Source of the DNA: Nonlabens ulvanivorans | GTDB taxonomy: Bacteria; Bacteroidota; Bacteroidia; Flavobacteriales; Flavobacteriaceae | Direction: 5' to 3' | NCBI RefSeq assembly: GCF_000732625.1 | Contig: NZ_JPJI01000032.1 | Coordinates: forward strand, 682,001-746,000 | DNA length: 64,000 nt | Shown here: piece by piece, positions 8,699 through 18,072 of the stretch | Numbering within the stretch: the stretch's first letter is position 1 | Layout: every line of letters starts with the position of its first letter | Translations under genes and position numbers: made by a program | The notes under the pieces: model-generated | What the model saw: only the letters and a program-made list of their open reading frames with translations | Told to the model about the DNA's origin: nothing | Database searches by the model: none

Positions 8699-9718
8699 AT
8701 GCTGGACCGAGTTAAGGAACATATTGAGAAAGTAAAAAGTTTTAAGGCAGATTCTAAAGAAGCTATTGAGGCTTTTAGAATTGAATATCTAGGTAAAAAA
8801 GGTTTGTTAAATGACTTTTTTGCTGCATTTAGAGAAGTGCCTAATGAGCAAAAGAAAGATTTTGGCCAGGCGATTAATGAGCTCAAGCAAAAAGCGACTG
8901 ATAAGGTAAATGCCCTAAAGGAATCTATAGAATCCAAGCAAGAAGAAGCTGGTATTTATGGTGACTTAACGCGCACAGGTTATCCTATGGAGATAGGTTC
9001 ACGCCATCCTATATCGCTGGTTAAGAATCAAATTATAGAGGTGTTTTCACGTATAGGCTTTAATGTGAGTGAAGGTCCAGAAATTGAAGATGACTGGCAC
9101 AATTTTACCGCATTAAACTTACCAGAACATCATCCAGCACGTGATATGCAAGACACGTTCTTTATACAGACTAATCCAGATGTGTTATTGAGAACGCACA
9201 CCTCTAGCGTGCAAGTGCGTTATATGGAAAATAATAAACCGCCGATTAGAACGATATCTCCAGGTCGCGTTTTCCGTAATGAGGCTATAAGTGCTCGTGC
9301 ACACTGTATTTTTCATCAAGTAGAAGGTCTTTATATTGATAAGGATGTGAGTTTTGCAGACATGAAACAGACGCTTTTGCATTTTACTCAAGAGATGTTT
9401 GGTAAGTCTAAAATCAGATTGCGACCATCATATTTCCCGTTTACAGAGCCTAGTGCAGAGATTGACATTTATTGGGGTCTTGAAAACGAGACCGATTATA
9501 GAATTACCAAAGGTACTGGATGGTTAGAGATAGGTGGATGTGGTATGGTAGATCCTGCGGTACTTACTAACTGTGGAATTGATCCAGAGGAATACAGTGG
9601 TTTTGCCTTTGGAATGGGTGTGGAACGTATTGCGATGTTGTTATACGGTATAGGTGATATTCGCATGTTTTTTGAAAACGATGTGCGTTTCTTAAAACAA
9701 TTTTCTAGTACCATTTAA
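8699..9718 (+). CDS. pheS: Phenylalanine--tRNA ligase alpha subunit
   Basis: 339 residues, the usual length. N-terminal coiled coil (about 1-85), then the class II core: motif 2 FRNEAISARAHCIFHQVEG and motif 3 GFAFGMGVERIAMLLYG are both intact. With the beta subunit (not in this window) it charges tRNA-Phe with phenylalanine using ATP. It is followed after 3 bases by two small conserved genes that probably share its transcript. No leader-peptide attenuator was seen upstream; the 220-base gap holds a palindrome copy and a -7 box. Confidence 0.98.
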   Translation: MLDRVKEHIEKVKSFKADSKEAIEAFRIEYLGKKGLLNDFFAAFREVPNEQKKDFGQAINELKQKATDKVNALKESIESKQEEAGIYGDLTRTGYPMEIGSRHPISLVKNQIIEVFSRIGFNVSEGPEIEDDWHNFTALNLPEHHPARDMQDTFFIQTNPDVLLRTHTSSVQVRYMENNKPPIRTISPGRVFRNEAISARAHCIFHQVEGLYIDKDVSFADMKQTLLHFTQEMFGKSKIRLRPSYFPFTEPSAEIDIYWGLENETDYRITKGTGWLEIGGCGMVDPAVLTNCGIDPEEYSGFAFGMGVERIAMLLYGIGDIRMFFENDVRFLKQFSSTI

Positions 9719-9721
9719 AAA

Positions 9722-10138
9722 GTGATTACTAAACTTATTTTTGTGTACAACGCAAACTCTGGTAAAATTAACTCCTTACTAGATAGTGCACATAAAATAG
9801 TGAGTCCAGACACCTATGATTGCAAATTGTGCGATCTCACTTATGGCGTTTTTAAAGAAAATGAGAAATGGTCACGCTTCCGCAAAAACTTGCTTGATAC
9901 GAACCCTAATTTACAATTAGAATTTCTACATAAAGACGAGTTTGCAAAACAATACTGGTCTAAGTGGTTGCCTAAGTACAAGTTCCCAGTTGTTTTAAGT
10001 ATTAGTGATGCTGTGCAAGATTACAATGATGGATTTGGTACAAACTCTGGATTAGATATATTTATAAGTACAGCAGTTTTGAATGAGCAGGAAACTATAG
10101 ATCAACTTAAAGTAACGATTGAAAAACGATTAAAATAG
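9722..10138 (+). CDS. Conserved hypothetical protein with a CxxC motif
   Basis: 138 residues from a GTG start three bases after pheS. It opens with a beta strand (KLIFVYNANSGK) and carries CKLCDLTYG, a CxxC motif that could bind metal or be redox-active. I do not recognise a described function. The tight spacing to pheS and to the next gene (2 bases) indicates co-transcription. Confidence 0.7.
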   Translation: MITKLIFVYNANSGKINSLLDSAHKIVSPDTYDCKLCDLTYGVFKENEKWSRFRKNLLDTNPNLQLEFLHKDEFAKQYWSKWLPKYKFPVVLSISDAVQDYNDGFGTNSGLDIFISTAVLNEQETIDQLKVTIEKRLK

Positions 10139-10140
10139 TC

Positions 10141-10539
10141 ATGAAAAAAGACATCATTATACCAGAAGTAAATGACGTTCACATTGCCATAATGAAAGAA
10201 TGGAATGAGGACTTCTCTTCAAATGATTGGAATATTTACCTCATTAATAATAGTAAAGAAGCTATTGAATCTGTAATGGTCATGAGTCGTGGTAAGCATA
10301 GTGATGGGCGCAAGACGACTACCTTTAGGCAAGCGTTTCCTGTAGTGGCTGCAAAAAGCGCCATTAAAGTAGAGCTTATCATGGAAGAGGTTTTTTCATT
10401 TACAAATGAAATTATATTGACCTATTTTAAGGACAATAAACTTTATGATAAAACCTTTACCGCTGCACCGCATACTATTAAAGAAGATAATTTTGAAGAT
10501 GTACCTATAATGGGGCAAAAAGGCATCTTGTTGAATTAA
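10141..10539 (+). CDS. Conserved hypothetical protein of the pheS operon
   Basis: 132 residues, no signal peptide, a mostly beta protein (NWNIYLINNSKEAIESVMVM) reminiscent of an immunoglobulin-like fold. It lies 2 bases after the CxxC gene. Relatives in flavobacteria are sometimes named after the neighbouring phenylalanyl-tRNA synthetase, but no synthetase motif is present. Function unknown. Confidence 0.68.
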   Translation: MKKDIIIPEVNDVHIAIMKEWNEDFSSNDWNIYLINNSKEAIESVMVMSRGKHSDGRKTTTFRQAFPVVAAKSAIKVELIMEEVFSFTNEIILTYFKDNKLYDKTFTAAPHTIKEDNFEDVPIMGQKGILLN

Positions 10540-10642
10540 ATTACATAGTTTAAAAGCTGGACCTTATCCAGTTGCCTAATTTTCACTGGTTTTCCCAAAC
10601 TCTCTTAAAATGAGCTGTTTTAGGTTAATACTGAGTTAAAAC

Positions 10643-10675
10643 GCGTTAGTTGAAAAACCAAATCGACACTAACGC
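10643..10675 (+). promoter_or_regulatory. Inverted repeat upstream of the fasciclin gene
   Basis: GCGTTAGT (10643-10650) and ACTAACGC (10668-10675) are perfect complements 17 bases apart, 43 bases before the ATG. It could be an operator or a leader stem. Confidence 0.35.
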
Positions 10676-10718
10676 AGTATATCAAGCAGTATAACACATT
10701 AACTAAAACAAAAAAACT

Positions 10719-11300
10719 ATGAAAAAGTCAAAATTTTTTAGCCTTGCGCTCGTAGCTGTAGCCCTATTTATCGGTCAGAACTCTGTTGCCCAAGACGGAA
10801 TGATGAAAAAAGAAAAAACGGTAATGGTAGGTGGAGCTGAGATGTATCCTTCTAAAAACATCGTAGAGAATGCAGTAAACTCAAAAGATCACACCACTCT
10901 TGTTGCAGCAGTTAAAGCGGCAGACCTTGTAGAAACATTATCTAGTGAAGGACCTTTCACGGTTTTTGCACCTACTAACGCAGCATTTGATGCTTTACCA
11001 GCAGGAACAGTAGATACGTTATTGAAGCCAGAAAATAAAAAAGCATTAACAGGCGTGCTTACTTACCATGTAATCGCTGGAAAATTTAGCGCTGCAGATG
11101 TAATCGCTTTAATCAAAAAGAATAACGGTAAAGCAGTAGTAACAACTGTAGCTGGAGCTGATCTAACTTTAACCATTAAAGATGGTAAAGTAGTAATCAC
11201 AGACGCAAATGGTGGAATGGCTACCGTAACGATAGCAGACGTTAACCAATCTAATGGAGTAATCCACGTAGTGGACGCAGTACTACTTCCTAAAATGTAA
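10719..11300 (+). CDS. Fasciclin (FAS1) domain secreted protein
   Basis: 193 residues: signal peptide about 1-24, then one FAS1 domain (about 45-190) with both conserved segments, FTVFAPTNAAFDALP and LTYHVIAGKF. FAS1 proteins are adhesion or matrix proteins at the cell surface. The gene stands alone, with a 180-base upstream gap holding an 8-bp inverted repeat (10643-10675) and a strong terminator downstream. The codons are regular and GC slightly higher than neighbours, as expected of a highly expressed gene. Confidence 0.92.
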   Translation: MKKSKFFSLALVAVALFIGQNSVAQDGMMKKEKTVMVGGAEMYPSKNIVENAVNSKDHTTLVAAVKAADLVETLSSEGPFTVFAPTNAAFDALPAGTVDTLLKPENKKALTGVLTYHVIAGKFSAADVIALIKKNNGKAVVTTVAGADLTLTIKDGKVVITDANGGMATVTIADVNQSNGVIHVVDAVLLPKM

Positions 11301-11323
11301 TCCCTAACTACATTTTAAGAATA

Positions 11324-11356
11324 AAAAACCCCAAGTGCGAGCTTGGGGTTTTTGTT
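11324..11356 (+). terminator. Terminator after the fasciclin gene
   Basis: AAAAACCCCAAG / CTTGGGGTTTTT stem of 12 bp with a 6-base loop and a T run. The A run on the left lets it serve the convergent dioxygenase gene as well. Confidence 0.88.
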
Positions 11357-11379
11357 GTTTTAAATATAGTCGCTGGAGA

Positions 11380-11913
11380 TTACCCCACAAATCGCTCATC
11401 CATTTCCATAGTAGTGCCACAATTATCGCAAGTGCGCAACTCTTTACTAGTGTAAAACTCTTTAAAGCGTGGCAAGAAGTCCTTCTCTATGTTATCTAGT
11501 TTAAAGTATGTCTCATGTAGCTTGTTATTGCAGTTATCACAAAACCATAGTAATCCATCAACATCATCTTTACTAGTACGTTTGCGCTCAATAACTAGTC
11601 CTATAGAATTCTCGTGACGTACAGGAGAATGCGGTACTTTACCAGGATGCAAGTACATGTCACCAGGACCTAACTTCATGGTTTTTTTCTCGCCATCTTC
11701 TTGTATGTGAACTTCTATGTTTCCTTCTAGTTGATAGAAAAGTTCTTCAGTCTCGTTGTAGTGATAATCTTTGCGAGCATTAGGTCCAGCAACGATCATG
11801 ACTATATAATCACCAGCATCTTTATATAAATTCTTATTCCCTACAGGTGGTTTTAAAGAGTCTCTATTTTCTTCAATCCACTGGTTAAGGTTAAAAGGTT
11901 TTGCAATTGCCAT
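11380..11913 (-). CDS. nbaC: 3-hydroxyanthranilate 3,4-dioxygenase
   Basis: 177 residues, the length of the bacterial dimeric enzyme. It opens the ring of 3-hydroxyanthranilate to the semialdehyde that gives quinolinate, in the kynurenine route from tryptophan to NAD. The cupin iron ligands are H51, E57 and H95 and the C-terminal rubredoxin-like site has C125, C128, C162 and C165, the same positions as in the characterised Cupriavidus metallidurans enzyme. No other kynurenine gene lies beside it here. It converges on the fasciclin gene. Confidence 0.95.
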   Translation of the reverse strand: MAIAKPFNLNQWIEENRDSLKPPVGNKNLYKDAGDYIVMIVAGPNARKDYHYNETEELFYQLEGNIEVHIQEDGEKKTMKLGPGDMYLHPGKVPHSPVRHENSIGLVIERKRTSKDDVDGLLWFCDNCNNKLHETYFKLDNIEKDFLPRFKEFYTSKELRTCDNCGTTMEMDERFVG

Positions 11914-12044
11914 GTCAGTTTATTTTAAAGTATAAAGTTACAGTTTTAAGGTCGGCTTTACAATCAGTACCGGACTACATTCAACAAATTCTTAACTACC
12001 TACATCACGGCTTTTTCAGTAACTTGTAACTCAAATTACAAATC

Positions 12045-13124
12045 ATGAAAAAAATCTTTTTTTTAATAGTAGCTATAGTTTTAATTGCCTGTCAAGAAAC
12101 AGCAACAAAATCTGAAGAAGTTGTAATTCCTGAAACCCAAAAACAAACTAGTGAATTTGCCATAGTGATTCATGGTGGTGCAGGAACGATTAAAAAAGAG
12201 AACATGACACCAGAGCTGGAAAGACAGTATAACGATAAACTCACAGAAGCTGTAAAAGCAGGACATGATATTCTTAAAAATGGAGGCGATGCTATGGATG
12301 CTGTTGAGGCGAGCATACGCATCATGGAGGACTCGCCGTTATTCAACTCTGGAAAAGGAGCGGTATTTACACACGATGGTATCAACTCACTTGACGCTAG
12401 TTTTATGGATGGAAAAACACTTAATGCTGGTGCGGTCGCAGGTATTACTACGGTTAAAAACCCTATTTCGCTAGCCCGTAAAGTGATGACAGATTCTGAG
12501 CATGTGTTACTAAGTGGTAGTGGTGGAGACGCTTTCGCGAAAGCGTTACAAGATCCCAACATAGAGATTGTACCTAACAGTTATTTCTATACCGAGAACC
12601 GTTACCAGTCCTTGCAACGTGTTCTAAAAAGAGAAGCCGAAAAGGATGCGCAAAATGATAAAAAAGTAGCTCAGTTAGTACTAGAAGATCCATTTATCAA
12701 GGATTCTAAATACGGAACCGTAGGTTGTGTAGCGCTAGATAAAAATGGCAATATCGCTGCCGGAACTAGTACTGGCGGAATGACCAACAAGAAATATGGC
12801 CGCATAGGTGATTCACCCATTATAGGTAGTGGAACTTATGCAAATAATGCCACTTGCGGTGTCTCAAGCACTGGACATGGTGAGTATTTTATACGTGCGC
12901 AAGTCGCTTATGACATCAGCGCCATGATGGAATATAAAGGCATGACATTGAAAGAAGCAACTGATGCTGTGGTCCAGAAAAAGCTTGTCGATTTAGGCGG
13001 TACTGGCGGAATCGTAGCCTTAGATCATCTAGGGAACATATCCATGGAATTCAATACCGCAGGAATGTATCGTGCGACTATGAATGATAAGGATGAGTTA
13101 ATTGTAGGAATGTATAAGGAATAA
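12045..13124 (+). CDS. Isoaspartyl peptidase / L-asparaginase, lipoprotein form
   Basis: 359 residues. Lipobox LIAC gives an acylated Cys16. The rest is a plant-type Ntn-hydrolase that cleaves beta-aspartyl peptides or asparagine: HGGAG near the N-terminus, and the self-cleavage site with nucleophile Thr225 in SKYGTVG, followed by AAGTSTGG. Being exported and self-processing, it probably works in the periplasm on damaged peptides. A palindrome copy (12530-12545) encodes AFAKA at 163-167, before the cleavage site. Single gene. Confidence 0.93.
   Translation: MKKIFFLIVAIVLIACQETATKSEEVVIPETQKQTSEFAIVIHGGAGTIKKENMTPELERQYNDKLTEAVKAGHDILKNGGDAMDAVEASIRIMEDSPLFNSGKGAVFTHDGINSLDASFMDGKTLNAGAVAGITTVKNPISLARKVMTDSEHVLLSGSGGDAFAKALQDPNIEIVPNSYFYTENRYQSLQRVLKREAEKDAQNDKKVAQLVLEDPFIKDSKYGTVGCVALDKNGNIAAGTSTGGMTNKKYGRIGDSPIIGSGTYANNATCGVSSTGHGEYFIRAQVAYDISAMMEYKGMTLKEATDAVVQKKLVDLGGTGGIVALDHLGNISMEFNTAGMYRATMNDKDELIVGMYKE
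12530..12545. repeat. Iterated palindrome, exact copy 3
   Basis: In the isoaspartyl peptidase gene; encodes AFAKA. Confidence 0.95.
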
Positions 13125-13209
13125 GTGAGATTCCGTACTTGATGCGGAATCTATTAACCCAACCAAAATGCCATTCAATTATTACCTTCGTAAAAATTAA
13201 AACTCACCT

Positions 13210-13971
13210 ATGAAAATCATATCCTATAACGTCAACGGAATTCGTGCGGCGATGAAAAAAGATTTTATCACTTGGCTTAAAGCTGCAAATCCAGACGTGT
13301 TATGCTTGCAAGAAATAAAAGCCAATGAGGATCAAGTAGATACGGAGGCTTTTAAAGAAGCTGGATATGAATATCAATACTATTATAGTGCTCAAAAAAA
13401 GGGTTATAGTGGTGTGGCTATTATTTCTAAAACAAAACCAGATCATGTGGAATATGGAACTGGTATAGAGTCTATGGACTTTGAAGGAAGAAATTTACGA
13501 GTAGATTTTGGCGATGTGTCTATCATGAGCATGTATTTGCCTAGTGGTACAAATGATGATCGACTAAGTTTTAAGTTCAAGTACATGGAAGAGTTTCTAG
13601 AATATTCTAAAGAACTGCGTAAAGAACGACCGAACCTTATTGTTTGTGGCGATTATAATATCTGTCACAAAGCCATAGACATTCATAATCCTAAAGGACT
13701 TAAAAACACCTCTGGTTTCTTACCAGAAGAACGTGAGTGGATGGATCGATTTGTTGCTAGTGGTTTTATAGATACGTTTAGAATGTTCAACGATGAGCCA
13801 GATCAGTACAGTTGGTGGAGTTACCGTGGTGGTTCTCGCGCACGTAATAAAGGATGGCGTTTAGATTATCATATGGCTAGTGAACCATTACGTGACCGTA
13901 TTCAACGAGCAGTAATTCTACAAAGTGCAGTGCATAGCGATCACTGTCCTGTTGTGGTCGAAATAGATTAA
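13210..13971 (+). CDS. xth: Exodeoxyribonuclease III
   Basis: 253 residues, complete. AP endonuclease/exonuclease family motifs are all seen: [16 protein letters not shown] with the metal-binding Glu, [15 protein letters not shown], and the C-terminal SDHCPVVVE with the catalytic Asp-His. It nicks DNA at abasic sites and removes 3' blocking groups in base-excision repair. Single gene in a plus-strand run, spaced 85 bases from the upstream gene. Confidence 0.96.
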   Translation: MKIISYNVNGIRAAMKKDFITWLKAANPDVLCLQEIKANEDQVDTEAFKEAGYEYQYYYSAQKKGYSGVAIISKTKPDHVEYGTGIESMDFEGRNLRVDFGDVSIMSMYLPSGTNDDRLSFKFKYMEEFLEYSKELRKERPNLIVCGDYNICHKAIDIHNPKGLKNTSGFLPEEREWMDRFVASGFIDTFRMFNDEPDQYSWWSYRGGSRARNKGWRLDYHMASEPLRDRIQRAVILQSAVHSDHCPVVVEID

Positions 13972-14035
13972 AAGAGATTGTAAGTAATAAACGCAACCTT
14001 TTAAAGTAATGAGCATCTACTTTAAAAGCAATATT

Positions 14036-14482
14036 ATGAAATCAATAAATACAATACTTTTAATTTTATGTGTGACTTTGTTGTCATGCGATGTAGGTGA
14101 TGAAGATATTAATACTAATCAGCAGGTTTGTATTAATGCATCAGACGTGATTATAGATGCCAGTAGATACGGTAACCTTAATGAAAATGTATCTATTACA
14201 GGATTATCACTTTCAGGTGATTGTTTAACCATAATAATTAGTGGTAGTGGATGTGATGGATCGTCATGGACACTAGATCTTGTAGATTCTGATGTGGTCT
14301 CTTTTTCAAGTCCTCCAGAAAGAAATCTAATTCTTGAATTCACCAATACAGAGCTGTGTACCGCAGTTTTTGAGAAGAGTTTTACTTTTGATATTTCCAG
14401 TTTACAAGTTTCAGGAAATGAAGTCCAGTTGAATTTTAATAATTCTAACACCTCATTAACGACCATAAATTACATGTATTAA
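14036..14482 (+). CDS. Hypothetical lipoprotein
   Basis: 148 residues from ATG 14036; an upstream in-frame ATG at 14009 only adds nine residues in front of a complete lipoprotein signal, so the later start is chosen. Lipobox LLSC with Cys18. The mature part is beta-rich and of unknown family. Terminator-like hairpins follow. Confidence 0.65.
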   Translation: MKSINTILLILCVTLLSCDVGDEDINTNQQVCINASDVIIDASRYGNLNENVSITGLSLSGDCLTIIISGSGCDGSSWTLDLVDSDVVSFSSPPERNLILEFTNTELCTAVFEKSFTFDISSLQVSGNEVQLNFNNSNTSLTTINYMY

Positions 14483-14521
14483 AAAACGACCTCTTTTTCA
14501 AAAGGCCGTTTCCCAAACATC

Positions 14522-14555
14522 AAAACAGGCTTATGCGATTGCATAAGCCTGTTTT
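14522..14555. terminator. Bidirectional terminator between convergent genes
   Basis: Perfect 15-bp stem AAAACAGGCTTATGC / GCATAAGCCTGTTTT with loop GATT, between the stop of the lipoprotein gene and the stop of the minus-strand membrane protein gene. A weaker stem (14484-14511) precedes it. Confidence 0.88.
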
Positions 14556-14556
14556 G

Positions 14557-14877
14557 TTAGTTAAGATTACCAATTAATAGGAGTATTAACATTACTAAAT
14601 AAAAAAGGAATAAAGGAGAGCATAAAATTAATCCGGCAATTACGTTTCCATTTTTTGCACTCTTTTTTTTACTAAGAATATACAGTGATATTGTGAAGCC
14701 TATAATTGTAGAGCCAACCTGAATAATCATAACTGGCAACCGTATAGAATCGGTTATAATACTTTTAGTTTTCACAACGCCATATATTGCAATATCAATC
14801 AAACCTATAAATACTATACTAACTGATAAAAGTCCCAACAAGACCAGATAACCTCTTTTTTCAACTAACCAATCCAT
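14557..14877 (-). CDS. Small three-helix membrane protein, unknown
   Basis: 106 residues with three hydrophobic stretches at about 9-32, 46-67 and 80-104. No family recognised. It starts 5 bases after the end of the YiaA-like gene on the same strand, so the two are probably co-transcribed. Confidence 0.6.
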   Translation of the reverse strand: MDWLVEKRGYLVLLGLLSVSIVFIGLIDIAIYGVVKTKSIITDSIRLPVMIIQVGSTIIGFTISLYILSKKKSAKNGNVIAGLILCSPLFLFYLVMLILLLIGNLN

Positions 14878-14882
14878 AATTT

Positions 14883-15344
14883 CTACTTCTCTTTATCATC
14901 AATAAATTTTACATCTCTCGTGTTTTTTTGTACCGCAATGGCAGCAAATAAACTAAGCGCAAATGACATCCCGTAAAAACCTTTCTCACTCAATAGTAAG
15001 TCTGCATTCCATAGTCCTATGACTAGCAACACTAACGAGGCTATGGTTACAAACCATGCAATTCCATAATACATATCTGTCACAGCCACGCCTTCTTGCT
15101 TATCTCTCACAGCCTTTTGCACTGATATGACAGAGAATAGACCAAAGAGCAAGATGACAAAATAATAGCCTTTCTCATTAAGAAGCATGTCTGCGTTCCA
15201 TAACCCTATACAATAGGATACCATTCCTATAAGCAATGCGCTCCACGATGCAGCAATAAATGCTGGTGTAGGTTTGCCATTAAATGCCTCTTTTTCTTTC
15301 TTTTCAGTCTTTACGTTTACTGGATTAAATGTTTGATTTTCCAT
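14883..15344 (-). CDS. yiaA: YiaA/YiaB two-helix-domain inner membrane protein
   Basis: 153 residues from ATG 15344; an upstream ATG at 15374 adds ten residues with no family match. Two copies of a two-helix unit are visible, each with the same signature (GLWNADMLLNEKGYY and GLWNADLLLSEKGFY), as in the YiaAB family. Four membrane helices in total. The physiological role of the family is unknown. It shares an operon with the small membrane protein downstream. Confidence 0.85.
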   Translation of the reverse strand: MENQTFNPVNVKTEKKEKEAFNGKPTPAFIAASWSALLIGMVSYCIGLWNADMLLNEKGYYFVILLFGLFSVISVQKAVRDKQEGVAVTDMYYGIAWFVTIASLVLLVIGLWNADLLLSEKGFYGMSFALSLFAAIAVQKNTRDVKFIDDKEK

Positions 15345-15494
15345 GTTGTTTGTTTTGATTGTTTGATGGTACAAATGTGCGATATATGTTCAATCGATAT
15401 GAGTCAATATATTTTAGTTTCTTATGATTAAGAATATTAATTTATAATATAATACTTTTATTTACTGTATATTGGATTTATATATTCTTACGAT

Positions 15495-16952
15495 ATGAAA
15501 GAGCTTATTTTGCTAATTGATAGTATGACTAATGAAGAAAGGTTGGCTTTCTACGCTTTCGCGAAAGCGAGAAATAGAAGATCTGACGTTAAAAACATTA
15601 AGCTTTTTCAGCTTATAGAAAATGGCGTGACTACTGATCTGGCAACCCGATTATATGGTGACGAGAATCAAAATGCACTCTATGCATTAACTAAAAGACT
15701 GCGTGACAATCTGATAGATTTTACTGCGTCGCACGGTCTAGAAACAGAAAGCGATGAAGAGATGCAACTATTAAAAAATCTACTAGCTTCAAGAATATTT
15801 TTTGAGAAAGGCCTGCATAAATTAGGCTTTAAAATTCTAAAAAAGGCAATTCAAAAGGCCCATAAACTTGAGTTATATGCGTTACTTAATGAAATGTACC
15901 ACACCTTATTACAACATGTTCATAAGAATCCATCAGTCCAGTTAGATCTAGTGGTTGAAGAGTACCAGAGTAACTTGAAAAACCAGCTTGCAGAGGCGCA
16001 TTTAATGACGGCCTATGCGTTTATAAAAGAAGATTTACAGACTGGTGATCAAGATGTAGAAGAAGTGATAGATCGTCATTTAAAAACCTATGGAATTAAG
16101 CTAAATGCCGCTTTTGGGTTTAAGTCTTTGTATACTTTAATGACCATCGCGGTAGAGACAGCTACTATAAAAAGTGATTATTACAGCGCAGCACACTTTA
16201 TGGAAGAGGCCTATCATATTGTAAATACTAAGAAAGACCTCGCTACACGTCATTTGTATTATCACATAGCTATTTTAAAGTTGATGAGTATGACATATTT
16301 CAGAAACAAAAACTTTGACAAAGCACAAGAGTTTTTAAGTTTAATGGGATCGCAATTAAAATTAGAGAATGGGAAATACATGAAAACGATGGGTGATGAT
16401 TATTATCATCTAAAAGCATTAATAGAGATTTATACTGGTGAGTTGGTAAATGGTATGAAGACTTTAAGTCATATCAATCACTCAACTCCAGAGAGCGAAT
16501 TGACTTCTATAATGGCGTATTTTCAAAAAGAAGATTATGCGAAGTGCAGTTTAATCATGCGCGGCCTTTCTCATAGCGATGACTTTTATGAAAAACGAGC
16601 AGGATTCAATTGGGTGATAAAACGCAATATCATAGAAATTCTCATTCTTATAGAACGTAACCAGCCTGATTTAGTAGAATCCAGAATGCGTAGTTTCAAT
16701 AAAAGATATCGCAAGAGATTAATAGAGAAGAAGGAAAAGCGAGTGCTTTCTTATCTCAAATTACTACGTTTATACTATGACACACCACATCAAGTAACTA
16801 CAGAAGCTTTCTATAACAAGGTAGAGAAATCATTTGACTGGATAGGAGCAGACAGAGAAGATATTTTTGTCATGAGTTTCTATGCATGGCTCAAAGCAAA
16901 GATGCAATCCAGGCCGCTATATGAAGTCACACTAGAGTTGACTAATCTATAA
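15495..16952 (+). CDS. Conserved helical hypothetical protein
   Basis: 485 residues, no signal peptide, predicted all-helical with TPR-like packing (for example FRNKNFDKAQEFLSLMG around 285). No catalytic motif and no family I can name; long helical proteins of this kind are found widely in Bacteroidota. A palindrome copy (15554-15569) encodes AFAKA at residues 21-25. Its stop abuts the stop of the convergent M23 gene with no gap and no visible terminator. Confidence 0.68.
   Translation: MKELILLIDSMTNEERLAFYAFAKARNRRSDVKNIKLFQLIENGVTTDLATRLYGDENQNALYALTKRLRDNLIDFTASHGLETESDEEMQLLKNLLASRIFFEKGLHKLGFKILKKAIQKAHKLELYALLNEMYHTLLQHVHKNPSVQLDLVVEEYQSNLKNQLAEAHLMTAYAFIKEDLQTGDQDVEEVIDRHLKTYGIKLNAAFGFKSLYTLMTIAVETATIKSDYYSAAHFMEEAYHIVNTKKDLATRHLYYHIAILKLMSMTYFRNKNFDKAQEFLSLMGSQLKLENGKYMKTMGDDYYHLKALIEIYTGELVNGMKTLSHINHSTPESELTSIMAYFQKEDYAKCSLIMRGLSHSDDFYEKRAGFNWVIKRNIIEILILIERNQPDLVESRMRSFNKRYRKRLIEKKEKRVLSYLKLLRLYYDTPHQVTTEAFYNKVEKSFDWIGADREDIFVMSFYAWLKAKMQSRPLYEVTLELTNL
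15554..15569. repeat. Iterated palindrome, exact copy 4
   Basis: In the helical hypothetical gene; encodes AFAKA near the N-terminus. Confidence 0.95.
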
Positions 16953-18071
16953 TTATTGTTCTACTAACACACTTTTATGCATATAGCCGCTTAAACCGGC
17001 TGAGGTTCTAACATGATACCAGTTTCCGGTATTACCTATTATGGTTACAGGTGCTGTTTTTAAATCTTGAAGAATGTCACTAGAGCTTGATGGTTCAGTA
17101 CGTAGATTTGCGGCAAAACCGTTTGCACGTGGATTGATGAGTTGAGGTAAGGAAATCGCGTTTGCTGGAACTTGGGTTTTCCAAATAAATGGTTTTGGAT
17201 CTACAGCACTGCCGTTTTTATAGATTCCAAAATGTAAGTGTGGTGGTGTGTTTTTTGCATTTCCTGTATTCCCTACATATCCTAGTGTGTCGCCAGACCA
17301 GACCATGTCGCCTTCATTTACTATCCAATCGTCTAGGTGAGCATAATAATGTAAATAACCATTATCATAATCTTTAACCCAAACCTGTTTACCGCCTAAT
17401 CCACGATTTCTGATGCTAGAAATTGTTCCATAAGTAATAGCAACTACTGGATGACCTTTAGATGCAAAAATATCATTTCCTTCATGACTACGACTGCCGC
17501 CACCTCTTGAAGCACCCCAGAAACTTTGTATAGCAGTATTATCTTTTCCTGCTACTGGAAAATTATATTGTGGTAAAGTATAAATTTTAAAATCTGTTGT
17601 GGATTCTGTTTCTAGTTTTGCCTGAAGAATGATACGGACTTTAATATTTTTATCTGATTTATAGTTTAAGATCAGACTGTCATTTTGTAATTGTGCATCT
17701 TGAAGTAAATCGCCGTCTAGATCTCTAGCTTCAAGTATCCATGAATCTTGTGAGTCGACTGTACTCATTAATACTTCACCTAGTTGTAGGTTGATAAGAT
17801 AGCCTGCAGTAAATGGTTTTTGAGAAGTGGTCACAACACGTTCTGCAGTAGACTCATTAATGGTTACTTGATCTTTTGAAGCAATAGATAAAAGATTATT
17901 CCAGCGTTTTAATTTTTCCGGATTATCGTTAAAATTGCGCTCGTAAATAGTTCGTTGTGATGGTTTTAATATAAAATCAAACAATGCTGGCTTTACTGCA
18001 TAGGTAATTATTACAGCTATTACAGCAATAAGGATACTTGCATAAAGCCAGTATTTTTTAATGAACTGCAA
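16953..18071 (-). CDS. Membrane-anchored M23 peptidase with SH3 domain
   Basis: 372 residues. One membrane helix at about 8-26 anchors it in the inner membrane. The peptidase domain (about 170-295) keeps all zinc ligands and catalytic His: H196 and D200 in SHEGNDIF, H245 and HLH at 278-280. The last 60 residues form a bacterial SH3 domain (ANLRTEPSSSSD) that likely binds cell-wall peptides. Expected to cut peptidoglycan cross-links, unlike the degenerate EnvC-like protein at 2227. It is 1 base from the thioredoxin-like gene upstream, in an operon with radA. Confidence 0.93.
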   Translation of the reverse strand: MQFIKKYWLYASILIAVIAVIITYAVKPALFDFILKPSQRTIYERNFNDNPEKLKRWNNLLSIASKDQVTINESTAERVVTTSQKPFTAGYLINLQLGEVLMSTVDSQDSWILEARDLDGDLLQDAQLQNDSLILNYKSDKNIKVRIILQAKLETESTTDFKIYTLPQYNFPVAGKDNTAIQSFWGASRGGGSRSHEGNDIFASKGHPVVAITYGTISSIRNRGLGGKQVWVKDYDNGYLHYYAHLDDWIVNEGDMVWSGDTLGYVGNTGNAKNTPPHLHFGIYKNGSAVDPKPFIWKTQVPANAISLPQLINPRANGFAANLRTEPSSSSDILQDLKTAPVTIIGNTGNWYHVRTSAGLSGYMHKSVLVEQ

Positions 18072-18072
18072 A

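Noticed and set aside
12170-12562. Minus-strand frame of 130 codons opposite the isoaspartyl peptidase gene
   Set aside because: It mirrors a clear enzyme gene, is Ser/Pro-rich in the way of antisense frames, and has no family match.
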